Assembly (NCBI GenBank): GCA_002433485.1
Contig: DJIF01000084.1
Span: 54,352-118,351, forward strand
Origin: Deltaproteobacteria bacterium UBA6601
Lineage (GTDB): Bacteria; Myxococcota_A; UBA796; UBA9615
Direction of reading: 5' to 3'
DNA: 64,000 nucleotides
Part shown: piece by piece, positions 55,134 through 63,684 of the stretch
Layout: every line of letters starts with the position of its first letter
How positions within the stretch are numbered: the first letter of the stretch is position 1
The notes under the pieces: model-generated
What the model was told of the DNA's origin: nothing
The model's input: the letters and a program-made list of their open reading frames with translations, nothing else
The model's database searches: none
Made by a program: the position numbers and the translations under genes

Positions 55134-57998
55134 TCATCCGCGACGAAGAGCCTCAATGACCCCATCGGCCGTGATCACCTCTGGCAGGGGGATGGTCTGC
55201 TGAGCGCGGTCAGCTGGAATGACCAGGTAAAAAGGAACTCCCGCTTTGCCATAGCGCTTCAGCCAGCGAGTAATCACTGGATCCTTGCGGGTCCAATCGG
55301 CCTTCATGGGCACGACTCCCAGCTCGTCCATAGCTGAGCGCACCCGCGCAGTCTCGAGGATGCTGCGCTCGTTAACCTTGCAGGTGAGGCACCAATCGGC
55401 GGTGAAATCCACAAAGACCGTACGTCCAGCCAGTTCATCAAGGCGCTGCTCGGCAAAGGGCAACCAGGGGATCGCCTCGCTGAAGTCGAGGTCATCCACT
55501 GCCACTTCAGCGCCCTGAACGCCCGGCTCTTCAGCCATCTCCAGATCAAGAAAGGCCCAGGCACCGACAGCGGCGATGAGCAAAGCGGCGGCCAGGGCCA
55601 GCAGCTGACTCTGGATGCTACGGGTCGGCGCACCCCAACGACCAAAGACCCAGGCGCTCATGGACAGCACCAGGAGAACTGCAAGAAACCCAATGCCTCG
55701 TTCCGATCCGATCTGGGCCATCAACACATCGACCAGCCACAAGGTGGTAGCAACCAGAGTGAACCCCATCAACTGCTTGAAGGCATCCATCCATGCGCCG
55801 GGACGGGGCAAGAAACGATACAGAGCAGGCACCATGGCAATCGCGAGGAAGGGCGCCGCCAGCCCCAATCCGGCAACCGCGAAGAACAGGACCACTCCAG
55901 CGGTGGGTAGGGAGAAAGCAAAGCCCATACCCGTCCCGAGGAAGGGAGCGCTGCATGGAGTCGCCAGCAGGGTAGCGAAGACCCCAGTAAGGAAATAGCC
56001 GCTCGCGCCCTCCTGCGCCGAAGCCTCTGCGGCCCGATTAGCCCCCAGAGCGGGAACCTCAAAGACACCAAACAACGAGAGCCCAAACAGCCAGACAATG
56101 GCGGCAAGGCCGGCCACGTAGGCTGGATACTGAAATTGAAAGCCCCACAGCACCTGCTGATCGAAGGAGACTCGCAGGACCACCACCGCCAACGCAAGCA
56201 ACAGGAAGGAAGCGACAATCCCAGCGCTATAGGAAATCCCAGCTGTCCTGCGTTCACTCGCCGAGATGTCCCGCTGCTCTACCAGGGAGTACAGCTTCAT
56301 GGTCAACACGGGCAGGACACAGGGCATGATGTTGAGCAACATCCCGCCCACAAAGGCAAGCAGCAGCATCCACAACAGCCCCCCTTCAGCGGGCGTCGGC
56401 GTGGGAACCGCTGCTGATATGGGCGCCGAACCGTCATGACCGCCCGGGCTCTGCGGCGCGTCACCACTCACCCCAGCAGCAACCACCTCATCGGCGCTCT
56501 CCTGCTCACTCCCCTTAGCGGCAAAAAGCCCCGAATCAGAACGCGCAACCTGTTCACCTTGCCTGGCCCAGGGCACTGGAACGGTGACCTCAGTTCGAAC
56601 CCACTCGCCATCAACCAGAAGTTGGAAGAGACCACCGAGCAGCTGTCCTGCGGGGAGCTCTTCGCCCTCCTCAAGGGGAAAGGCCTCCGCCTCCATCTTC
56701 ACCAATAAAGATCCGTCATCCTGGTTAGTTAACGAATACTCAGAAACAAAACCATTTAAGCTTGAGATGGGCGTAAAAGCTGGCCAGGTAGCAACCGACT
56801 GCGGCGCTTCTAGCTGCACACCTGCGGCAGGAACCACCCGAACTGCGGCCTGAAAGGGCTGCTCTGGGCGCACCGCTGAGACCGAAAGAAGCGCCTCAAA
56901 GGCGAGCTTCGAGACGTCCAAAGCGGCAACCGGATGCTGCTTGCTGAAGTGCTGAAAGAGAGGCGATCGGGGCCCGGGCAATGGCTGGCCCGGCGGGTCG
57001 GAAACAACATTAATTCTATGCTTTAAATGTGCCTTTCCAGGTATGCAACTTGTTTCACATACTAACCAGTTAACTTCAGCTGAAAGCTCAACTAAACCAG
57101 GCTCCTGATCTGGAGGAATACTGACTTCCGAGAAGAACATCACCTGATCGTCGTAACCGTAGGAGACGATCCCCTCCTGATCGAAGCGCAGCGGTACCGG
57201 AAACTCAAAAGCTTCAGCGGTCCAACCTGCTGGCAACGACCAGTCAATTCGAGTTGGCAGGCCGATGTCGCCGGGCGACTTCCAATAGGTGTGCCAACCT
57301 TCCTTCTGCTCCAGGTGAACGGCAAGCCTGAAGCTACTGCCCGGGTCGAAACTGCCCTGTTCCGCAAACAGGCGGGCCTTTACCGGATGCTCTTTACCCT
57401 CATCATCGATCTCCTGATAGGTGGAGGCTGACTCAAGATCGGCGAAAGAAACTGCTGGAACAGGCGGGGTCGTGAGGGCCGGAGGACCGCCACGCGGCGC
57501 TGTCTGAGCAGGAGCCACCCGGATGGGAATGATGAGCTCCTGTCGAGCCGGGAACAAGCAATAATTCTTGGGCGCGTTGCAGCCCTGCCAGCGAGCCTCC
57601 AGGCGCAACTGATGGACACCCGGCTGAAGAGCTCGGGGGGAGCGAAGCTGAAGTAATACGTCGAAAGACGTCGCGTAGATCTCACGCTCTTTGTCACTGA
57701 TCCGGTCGAACTTCCTGTCACCCTTAGGGAAAGTTGCCTCAGAGACCTCCAAACCAGCGGCATCGACCACCCGCACCGACGACATGTCACGGTAGATAAA
57801 GTGATCTTTAAAGACCTGATAGCGAAGCTTCAGATCTCCTTCACCACCCTGCTCGACAACCAACGGGCCATCTAAGGCAACAACTGCAAAGGGCTTCTCG
57901 GCATCGATTGCATGAGCTGGCGACCCACAAAGCAGGGCCAGAGCCAACAAACTGAAGGCCAGCCATGACCGCGGATGAATCTGCAAGCTCTCAATCAT
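55134..57998 (-). CDS. DsbD/ScsB-type transmembrane disulfide reductase, extended
   Basis: The 954-residue protein moves electrons from cytoplasmic thioredoxin to periplasmic proteins. A signal peptide (to about residue 30) is followed by a DsbD-alpha-like domain with C140 and C147 (WQGCNAPKNYC). A second ScsB-like domain (GWHTYWKSPGDIG) carries C314 and C318 (WLVCETSC). After a linker come eight membrane helices from about 540, with NIMPCVLPV and ATPCSAPFLG Cys. The C-terminal thioredoxin-like domain has CLTC at 870-873. E. coli DsbD is 565 residues; having both N-terminal domain types is unusual. The ATG at 57998 has AAGGGGA upstream. AT-rich patches occur within the gene at about 56715-56770 and 57003-57110. 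Confidence 0.88.
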   Translation of the reverse strand: MIESLQIHPRSWLAFSLLALALLCGSPAHAIDAEKPFAVVALDGPLVVEQGGEGDLKLRYQVFKDHFIYRDMSSVRVVDAAGLEVSEATFPKGDRKFDRISDKEREIYATSFDVLLQLRSPRALQPGVHQLRLEARWQGCNAPKNYCLFPARQELIIPIRVAPAQTAPRGGPPALTTPPVPAVSFADLESASTYQEIDDEGKEHPVKARLFAEQGSFDPGSSFRLAVHLEQKEGWHTYWKSPGDIGLPTRIDWSLPAGWTAEAFEFPVPLRFDQEGIVSYGYDDQVMFFSEVSIPPDQEPGLVELSAEVNWLVCETSCIPGKAHLKHRINVVSDPPGQPLPGPRSPLFQHFSKQHPVAALDVSKLAFEALLSVSAVRPEQPFQAAVRVVPAAGVQLEAPQSVATWPAFTPISSLNGFVSEYSLTNQDDGSLLVKMEAEAFPLEEGEELPAGQLLGGLFQLLVDGEWVRTEVTVPVPWARQGEQVARSDSGLFAAKGSEQESADEVVAAGVSGDAPQSPGGHDGSAPISAAVPTPTPAEGGLLWMLLLAFVGGMLLNIMPCVLPVLTMKLYSLVEQRDISASERRTAGISYSAGIVASFLLLALAVVVLRVSFDQQVLWGFQFQYPAYVAGLAAIVWLFGLSLFGVFEVPALGANRAAEASAQEGASGYFLTGVFATLLATPCSAPFLGTGMGFAFSLPTAGVVLFFAVAGLGLAAPFLAIAMVPALYRFLPRPGAWMDAFKQLMGFTLVATTLWLVDVLMAQIGSERGIGFLAVLLVLSMSAWVFGRWGAPTRSIQSQLLALAAALLIAAVGAWAFLDLEMAEEPGVQGAEVAVDDLDFSEAIPWLPFAEQRLDELAGRTVFVDFTADWCLTCKVNERSILETARVRSAMDELGVVPMKADWTRKDPVITRWLKRYGKAGVPFYLVIPADRAQQTIPLPEVITADGVIEALRRG

Positions 57999-58097
57999 TG
58001 CGTCCCCTTGCCTTACGCCCATCATTCCTAGTCCAACACGCAGCCTCGTTCAAGGTAACCCTTGCAGCAGCAGCGCGGACCGCTATCTTTCCAGACC

Positions 58098-58784
58098 ATG
58101 CGCGTCGCAGTCATCATCCCTGCACTCAATGAAGAGCGCGCCCTACCGCTGGTGCTCGACGACCTGGCAGCCCATCTTGAAGCAGAAATCATCGTCGTTG
58201 ACAACGGCAGCACTGACAAGACTCCGGACGTTGCGAGCAGCCGGGGCGTGGTGCTCGTTACCGAGCCTGCACGCGGCTATGGGGCTGCCTGCCTGCGCGG
58301 AATCCGCTACCTGCAGGAGCGCGCCGAACCGCCTGAAGTGCTGGTCATTCTTGACGCTGATTACAGCGACGACAGCGCTGTCCTACCGGACTTCATCGCG
58401 CGGATCCGGCGCGGAGAAGCAGATCTCGTACTCTCAAGCCGAACCCAAGGCGGCGCAGAGCCCGGGTCCATGACCGAGGTTCAGATCTGGGGCAACCGAC
58501 TGCAGACCTTCGCCCTACGCCATCGTTTTGGGCTGGAGTTGACCGACATGGGACCAATGCGGGCAATCTCATGGCAGGCGCTGATGGCTCTGAAGATGCA
58601 AGACCGAACCTGGGGCTGGAACATTGAAATGGCCTGCAAAGCCGCGCGACAGAAACTGCGGGTCCAGGAGCTGCCCGTTTCGTATCGGAACAGGGTCGGG
58701 CAGAGCAAGATTTCAGGCAGTTTCCAGGGCGCGGCCAGGGCCGGCGCCAAGATCCTATGGGCGCTAGCGAGATACGGAATTTAG
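58098..58784 (+). CDS. Family 2 glycosyltransferase
   Basis: The 228-residue protein is a GT-A-fold family 2 transferase. VVDNGSTDKT at 34-42 binds the nucleotide sugar, and ILDADYSDD contains the metal-binding D86-A-D88. The sequence RVGQSKISG near the C-terminus is typical of DPM1-like polyprenyl-phosphate sugar transferases, and there is no membrane segment. The acceptor is unknown. The ATG at 58098 starts the family-typical MRVAVIIPALNEE. It is transcribed away from dsbD. Confidence 0.85.
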   Translation: MRVAVIIPALNEERALPLVLDDLAAHLEAEIIVVDNGSTDKTPDVASSRGVVLVTEPARGYGAACLRGIRYLQERAEPPEVLVILDADYSDDSAVLPDFIARIRRGEADLVLSSRTQGGAEPGSMTEVQIWGNRLQTFALRHRFGLELTDMGPMRAISWQALMALKMQDRTWGWNIEMACKAARQKLRVQELPVSYRNRVGQSKISGSFQGAARAGAKILWALARYGI

Positions 58785-59030
58785 AAAAGCTATATAATAA
58801 AATTATTCTTTAAATACATGTTATTAGGTGATAATACTTAACAATATATATTACGTGTCTTCCGGTTTTTTCGGGTCGATTCTGCCTGTGTGAGGGTGGC
58901 TATTATCGACCGCAATCGAGACCAGACCACAGCGAGTCAGGGCCAGCCGGCCTCAGCTAAATCGCTGCGTGCGGCTTCGATAAGATCCGGTGCTGTGGCG
59001 CGCAGCAGACGGCTGGGCTAGTCTCCGGCC
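58785..59030. other. Intergenic region with a strongly AT-rich segment
   Basis: From about 58783 to 58860 the sequence is roughly four-fifths A or T by eye (for example TATATAATAAAATTATTC), in sharp contrast to the GC-rich surroundings. It holds several TAATAC/GATAAT-like -10 elements but no clear -35 partner. No gene, tRNA or strong hairpin was found. It may contain the promoter of the lipoprotein gene at 59031 or protein-binding sites. The rest of the region (58861-59030) is ordinary GC-rich sequence without visible features. Confidence 0.5.
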
Positions 59031-59909
59031 ATGCGCATTAAAAAGTTCCCCCTCCCCTTCCTGCTATTCCTCATAAGTTCGCTGGTGGTGGTGGCCTGTA
59101 CCCGACCTAGTGGCGACGATGATGACTCCACCGCCATGGATGACGACGACACCAGCGGCGATGACGACGACACCAGCGGCGATGACGACGACTCCGCTGC
59201 GGGCGACGACGACGACAGTACCCAACCCATCCCCTCCGATGATGGCGATGGCGCGGCTGACGACCTGATTTACGAGATTCAAACCGGGGCTACCGCAGAA
59301 GGCGTGTTCGTTGACGTTCAAAATGTCGTAATTACTGGGGTCCACCAGTATGGAGTGTTCGTTCAGGAGCCCCTGTCTGGAGCCTACAGCGGGGTTTGGG
59401 TCTATACCGGAGCCGATGCTGGCACCTTCACCACCGGACAGATGGTGAACGTCGGTGGGATGACCGAAGAGTACGCTGGTTCAAGCGGTGATTGGGCGGA
59501 CACGGTCACCGAGATCAACGTAGGGGCCTACTTGCCCGGCGCTGGAGATGATGACGACTCAGCCGAGCCTGGTCCCACAGTCAACGCCTACATTGAGGGC
59601 AGCAGCGCGACACCTGCCACCATTGTTGGCCAGGTGCTCGATGTCGCGGTGTTCACGACTGCCGATATCGAACGCTGGGAAGGGGTGCTGGTCACCGTAG
59701 AGAACGTCACCGTAACCGTGGCTCCCGACAACTATGGCGCGTGGACCGTAACCGGAGGCGTTCGAGTCGATGACAAGCTGTTTACCTACAACGACCCTGA
59801 CGGACCAAGCATCGGCACCAGCTTCGCTTCCATTACTGGAGTTCTCGACTACAGCTGGGGCGAATACAAGATCACTCCCCGTGACGCCAGCGACTTCGTA
59901 GTCCCCTAG
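59031..59909 (+). CDS. DDDDS-linker lipoprotein with OB-fold-like domain
   Basis: The 292-residue protein has a signal peptide with a good lipobox (VVVAC, Cys23), then a flexible acidic tether of repeated GDDDDS/DDDDTS units to about residue 70. The globular part (about 80-290) has VDVQNVVITGVHQYGVFVQE and VLVTVENVTVTVAPDNYG, patterns like the OB-fold nucleic-acid-binding modules seen in YhcR-type extracellular nucleases. No nuclease domain is present, so the role is unknown. A second short DDDDS break occurs near residue 177. Surface attachment is inferred. Confidence 0.82.
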   Translation: MRIKKFPLPFLLFLISSLVVVACTRPSGDDDDSTAMDDDDTSGDDDDTSGDDDDSAAGDDDDSTQPIPSDDGDGAADDLIYEIQTGATAEGVFVDVQNVVITGVHQYGVFVQEPLSGAYSGVWVYTGADAGTFTTGQMVNVGGMTEEYAGSSGDWADTVTEINVGAYLPGAGDDDDSAEPGPTVNAYIEGSSATPATIVGQVLDVAVFTTADIERWEGVLVTVENVTVTVAPDNYGAWTVTGGVRVDDKLFTYNDPDGPSIGTSFASITGVLDYSWGEYKITPRDASDFVVP

Positions 59910-59999
59910 CCTGCGCAGCCGGATGGAGCCACTAAGAGTTGCTGTTTGCGCCTGACTGATTGGTCCTCACTCGCAACGATCCCAACCGAGCCGAGCACG

Positions 60000-61442
60000 A
60001 TGCCCAGAGAAATCCCTGTCTCCGTAAAAAACATCCACTTAATGGGCGTGTGCGGCACCGGCATGGGTGCCTTTGCCGGATTACTTAAAGAAGCGGGCTA
60101 CAACGTGCGTGGCTCCGACGCGGGAGTCTATCCGCCCATGTCCACCCAGCTCGAGAAAGAAGGCATCGAGCTCATGGAGGGCTATCGCCCCCAAAATCTG
60201 GCGCCACACCCCGATCTGGTGGTGGTCGGCAACGTCATTCGCCGGGACAACTTGGAGGCAGCGGAAGTCCGCGCGCAAGACCTCTGCTATGCGTCGTTTC
60301 CGGAGACTTTAGGAGAGCTATTCCTTAAGCATCGTCATCCGGTCGTAGTCGCCGGAACGCATGGCAAGACAACGACCTGCTCACTGCTCGCTCACCTCTA
60401 CTATGAACTGGGCACTGACCCGGGCTTCCTGGTCGGCGGGGTGCTTGAGAACTTCGGTAAGAACTATCGGGTTGGGCGCGAGGGAGGTCCCTTCGTCGTC
60501 GAAGGTGATGAATACGACACCGCCTACTTCGACAAGGTACCGAAGTTCGTTCACTACCGACCCCAGAGTGCCATTCTCACCTCAGTTGAGTTCGACCACG
60601 CCGATATTTACCGCGATCTCGATCACGTAAAGGAGGCCTTCAACTCCTTTGTTGATCTGATCCCAAGCGACGGCATCCTGCTGGCCTGTGCAGACGGCAG
60701 CCATGTCGCCGAGATCGCTGACCGCTGCGGTGGCCAGGTCGAGTACTACAGCACCAGAGATGCAGCAGGAGCGCTGTGGTCAGCTCGGGTGATCAGTGCC
60801 GACCCTGCCGGCATGAGCTTCGAGGTTCGCAAAGCCAACCAGGCTCTCGGGACCTTCCGCGCCTGCCTGGTCGGGGAGCACAACCTCGCTAATCTCTGCG
60901 CAGTCATCGCCCTGCTCTGCCACCAGGGGCACGCAGTAAAAGACATCGCCGCGGCTCTGAGTTCCTATCAGGGAGTGCGCCGAAGGCAGACCGTTTTTGC
61001 TGAGCCAAGAGGCATTACCCTGATTGATGACTTTGCCCACCATCCAACCGCGGTAAAAGCGACCATTGCTGCGACTCGGCTACGCTTTGGTGCGAACCGG
61101 CGACTGTGGACGGTGTTCGAACCCCGAACCAACACCACCCGGCGTAGTTTCTTTCAGACCGAATACGGTCGCGCCTTTAATGACACGCAGCACCTGCTGG
61201 TGGCCCCAGTGCATCGCGCCGAGGCAATCGCTGCAGAGGAACGCTTTGACCCGGACCGCCTGGTGCTTGACGTACAGCAGCAGGGAGTACATGCGAGCCT
61301 CTGTAGCAGCGTCGAAGAAATTGTCGCCAGACTCAGCGCCGAGACCCGCAGCGGGGACATCGTCCTGATCCTGTCGAACGGCGGCTTCGAAGGGATCTAT
61401 GAGAAGCTACCGGCCGCACTGGAGCCGGCGACATCTCGGTGA
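60000..61442 (+). CDS. mpl: UDP-MurNAc:L-Ala-gamma-D-Glu-meso-DAP ligase (peptidoglycan recycling)
   Basis: Mpl joins recovered murein tripeptide to UDP-MurNAc. The 480-residue Mur-ligase-fold protein begins with IHLMGVCGTGMGAFAGLLKE, has the ATP loop AGTHGKTTT (118-126) and FVVEGDEYDTAYFDK, which is the Mpl variant of the Mur central motif, then FEPRTNTTRR. This pattern separates it from MurC. The ATG at 60000 is used; a TTG upstream adds 18 unlikely residues. It overlaps the hydrolase gene by 4 bases. Confidence 0.93.
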   Translation: MPREIPVSVKNIHLMGVCGTGMGAFAGLLKEAGYNVRGSDAGVYPPMSTQLEKEGIELMEGYRPQNLAPHPDLVVVGNVIRRDNLEAAEVRAQDLCYASFPETLGELFLKHRHPVVVAGTHGKTTTCSLLAHLYYELGTDPGFLVGGVLENFGKNYRVGREGGPFVVEGDEYDTAYFDKVPKFVHYRPQSAILTSVEFDHADIYRDLDHVKEAFNSFVDLIPSDGILLACADGSHVAEIADRCGGQVEYYSTRDAAGALWSARVISADPAGMSFEVRKANQALGTFRACLVGEHNLANLCAVIALLCHQGHAVKDIAAALSSYQGVRRRQTVFAEPRGITLIDDFAHHPTAVKATIAATRLRFGANRRLWTVFEPRTNTTRRSFFQTEYGRAFNDTQHLLVAPVHRAEAIAAEERFDPDRLVLDVQQQGVHASLCSSVEEIVARLSAETRSGDIVLILSNGGFEGIYEKLPAALEPATSR

Positions 61443-62365
61443 TCAGCAGGCTCGGACCGCGCCGATTAGCGGCCGGCCTCAGCGTAGTTCGCTCCCTGCC
61501 AGGGCGGCGAGGGCGGCGACTGCTGTCACGGCTCAGGGGCAACCGACTACGGGAGCAGTCATTCTGGCTCACCAACACCTCGGGGTACCGGATCGCTGCC
61601 CACTTGCATGAACCGAGCGATGTTCTCCCCAGGCCAGCGGTAGTGCTGGTTCCGGCCCGAGGTATCGGCGGCGAGGTGTTCTGCTCACGCCCTTACCTCC
61701 TCAATGCCCAAGAGCTAGCTGCCCAGGGAATCCGCTGTCTGCACTTCGATCCGGTCGGCCGAGGTGCGTCTTGGGGACATGATGACTTCGCAGGCCTGGA
61801 AGGGCAGGATTCCCTGCGCACTGTGCTCGACTTCATCCATTCGCTGCGCCGGGTGAAGGGGGACCGGGTGGGCGTCATCAGTTTTTCCAGCGGGCTGTGT
61901 CTGGCGGCCCCCTGTCTGGCCCGCGAAGGCAGGCGTCTTGGCACCCGCTTTCTAATTGACTGGGAAGGACCAGCAAGCCGCCACGAGCTGCTGCGCGGCG
62001 GTCCGCTACCATCGACAGCCAGAAGTGCAATGGCCCGTGATCCAGACGCTTTCTGGGCACTCCGCGAGCCCATCACCTGGATCGACAAGGTGCCCTGCCA
62101 CTACCTGCGGATTCAAGGCCCGAGTCAACAGAGTCAGGGCGCCGGAGACGAACAGGCTGCGCTCCAGTTGGTGTCAGCTGCTACTCAGGGACAGGCAGCC
62201 AGCACCCGCCTGTGGGGCAATCCCAGAGACACCAGCTGGCGCATCGAGCAACACAGTGATCTACGCTGGGCACCCCACGACGCAGGTCCGCTCAACCGTG
62301 TCCTGATTCAGTCCACCCTAGAGATGAGTGGCATTGACCCGTCTGGAGCAGATTCCCCTTCCTGA
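61439..62365 (+). CDS. Alpha/beta hydrolase-like protein
   Basis: The 308-residue product has alpha/beta-hydrolase features: PAVVLVPARGIGGEVFCSR, the FDPVGRGASWG loop after strand beta-4, and the nucleophile elbow VISFSSGLCLAAP, in which the first Gly of GxSxG is Ser. The N-terminal 40 residues are Arg-rich. A late HDAG may hold the His. It resembles hydrolases found with polysaccharide export genes, but substrate is unknown. It starts with a GTG overlapping the mpl stop. Confidence 0.7.
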   Translation: MISRLGPRRLAAGLSVVRSLPGRRGRRLLSRLRGNRLREQSFWLTNTSGYRIAAHLHEPSDVLPRPAVVLVPARGIGGEVFCSRPYLLNAQELAAQGIRCLHFDPVGRGASWGHDDFAGLEGQDSLRTVLDFIHSLRRVKGDRVGVISFSSGLCLAAPCLAREGRRLGTRFLIDWEGPASRHELLRGGPLPSTARSAMARDPDAFWALREPITWIDKVPCHYLRIQGPSQQSQGAGDEQAALQLVSAATQGQAASTRLWGNPRDTSWRIEQHSDLRWAPHDAGPLNRVLIQSTLEMSGIDPSGADSPS

Positions 62366-62382
62366 CCCTAGCCCCCCCAAGC

Positions 62383-62430
62383 CAGGCAATGTTAACTAGA
62401 GCTGTTCAGGCAATGTTAACTAGAGCTGTT
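62383..62430. repeat. Perfect 24-bp tandem direct repeat upstream of uspA
   Basis: CAGGCAATGTTAACTAGAGC followed by TGTT occurs twice back to back (62383-62406 and 62407-62430), and a further CA continues into a third copy. Each unit contains the palindrome GTTAAC. The repeats end 29 bases before the uspA start codon in the 94-base gap after the hydrolase gene, where they could be operator sites or a recent duplication. Confidence 0.9.
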
Positions 62431-62459
62431 CAACCTTATGCCCTGGAGCGCTAGCAGCT

Positions 62460-62951
62460 ATGTACGCCTTCAAGCACATTCTCGTACCAACGGACCACTC
62501 CCAGTGCGCACGCAAGGCCCTGGGCCTCGCTATCACCTTTGCACTCCGATTCGACTCGGACCTCTACCTGCTCTATGTCGAAGACAATCGACCTGACTCA
62601 AAGACCTGGGAAAAGAACGAGACCGCAAATCAAGAAATCCATCAGCTTGAGAGTGACGAAGCGCGTTGTCTCGAGACCTATCTGGAGGTCGCCGCCGAGG
62701 TGGCCGACTACACTGGACTGCCGGAAATGAACCGTGACAAGATCCACGTACGGGTTGGCGCCGGTGACCCAGCTGCCCAGATCCTGGCCGCAGCCGAGGA
62801 CGCCAGCATCGACCTGATCGTTATGGGCACCCACGGCCGCAGCAGCATCAAAGACTTCTTCGTCGGTTCTACCGCTGAGATGGTGGTTCGCCGCTCCACC
62901 TGCAACGTACTGGCAGTCAAGCCGGACGGTTACCCCTACCTGCGTGACTGA
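62460..62951 (+). CDS. Universal stress protein, UspA family
   Basis: The 163-residue protein has the UspA fold, with ILVPTDHSQCARKAL at the N-terminus and the ATP-binding pattern GTHGRSSIKDFFVGSTAE near the end (G-2x-G-9x-G-S). This suggests it binds ATP, unlike E. coli UspA. Target and stress are unknown. It overlaps the ABC transporter gene by eight bases and follows the 24-bp tandem repeat. Confidence 0.9.
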   Translation: MYAFKHILVPTDHSQCARKALGLAITFALRFDSDLYLLYVEDNRPDSKTWEKNETANQEIHQLESDEARCLETYLEVAAEVADYTGLPEMNRDKIHVRVGAGDPAAQILAAAEDASIDLIVMGTHGRSSIKDFFVGSTAEMVVRRSTCNVLAVKPDGYPYLRD

Positions 62952-63684
62952 GCCCCGCCAGCCCTGGGTTCTTGAGACCCGCAACCTTCGTCGCTGCTAT
63001 GGCGAGCACGTCGTCGTGGAAGGTCTCAATCTTACCGTTGGCAAGGGCGACATCTACGGCTTCCTGGGCCCCAACGGAGCCGGCAAGACGACCACCATGA
63101 GAATGATTCTTGGGCTCATCGCACGGGATGCTGGCGAGGTCCTGGTGTTCGGCTCCGCAGACCCAATCAAGGCCCGCGCCAGAATCGGTGGCATCGTAGA
63201 GGGACCACGCTTCTACCCATATCTGTCGGGACGCGAGAACCTGCGCATCTTCGCCGCCTACTCTGGCGGCTGCGAGGAGCAAAGACTGGACGAGCTACTT
63301 GAACTCGTGCGACTACGAGAACGCTGCCTGGACCGGGTGAGCACTTACTCCCTTGGTATGCGACAACGCCTCGGCATCGCCCAAGCTCTGCTCAACGCTC
63401 CCGATCTGCTGCTACTGGACGAACCCAGCAACGGCCTGGACCCAAAAGGCATCAGAGAGATGCGGGAGCTGATTCTGCGGCTGCGCGACGAAAATGGGCT
63501 CACCGTTTTCGTGTCCTCCCATGTGCTTTCAGAGCTGGACCGGCTGTGCAACCGAATCGGAATCCTGCAGGACGGGCGAAAGGTTGCTGAGGGCCCGACC
63601 GCCGAGCTGCTCCGGGACGGCGAAGATCTGGAATCCGCCTTCTTGCGGATCACCGCACAAGTCGAGGGAGCACAGATCAAGTGA
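62944..63684 (+). CDS. ABC transporter ATP-binding protein
   Basis: The 246-residue nucleotide-binding subunit has Walker A GPNGAGKT at 42-49, the signature YSLGMRQRLGIA, Walker B LLLLDEPSNGLDP and the switch His in FVSSHV. This type (ABC-2 exporter) partners a membrane subunit encoded by the next gene, which overlaps in GTGA. The cargo is unknown; candidates include drugs, lipids or bacteriocin-like peptides. Confidence 0.92.
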   Translation: MTEPRQPWVLETRNLRRCYGEHVVVEGLNLTVGKGDIYGFLGPNGAGKTTTMRMILGLIARDAGEVLVFGSADPIKARARIGGIVEGPRFYPYLSGRENLRIFAAYSGGCEEQRLDELLELVRLRERCLDRVSTYSLGMRQRLGIAQALLNAPDLLLLDEPSNGLDPKGIREMRELILRLRDENGLTVFVSSHVLSELDRLCNRIGILQDGRKVAEGPTAELLRDGEDLESAFLRITAQVEGAQIK

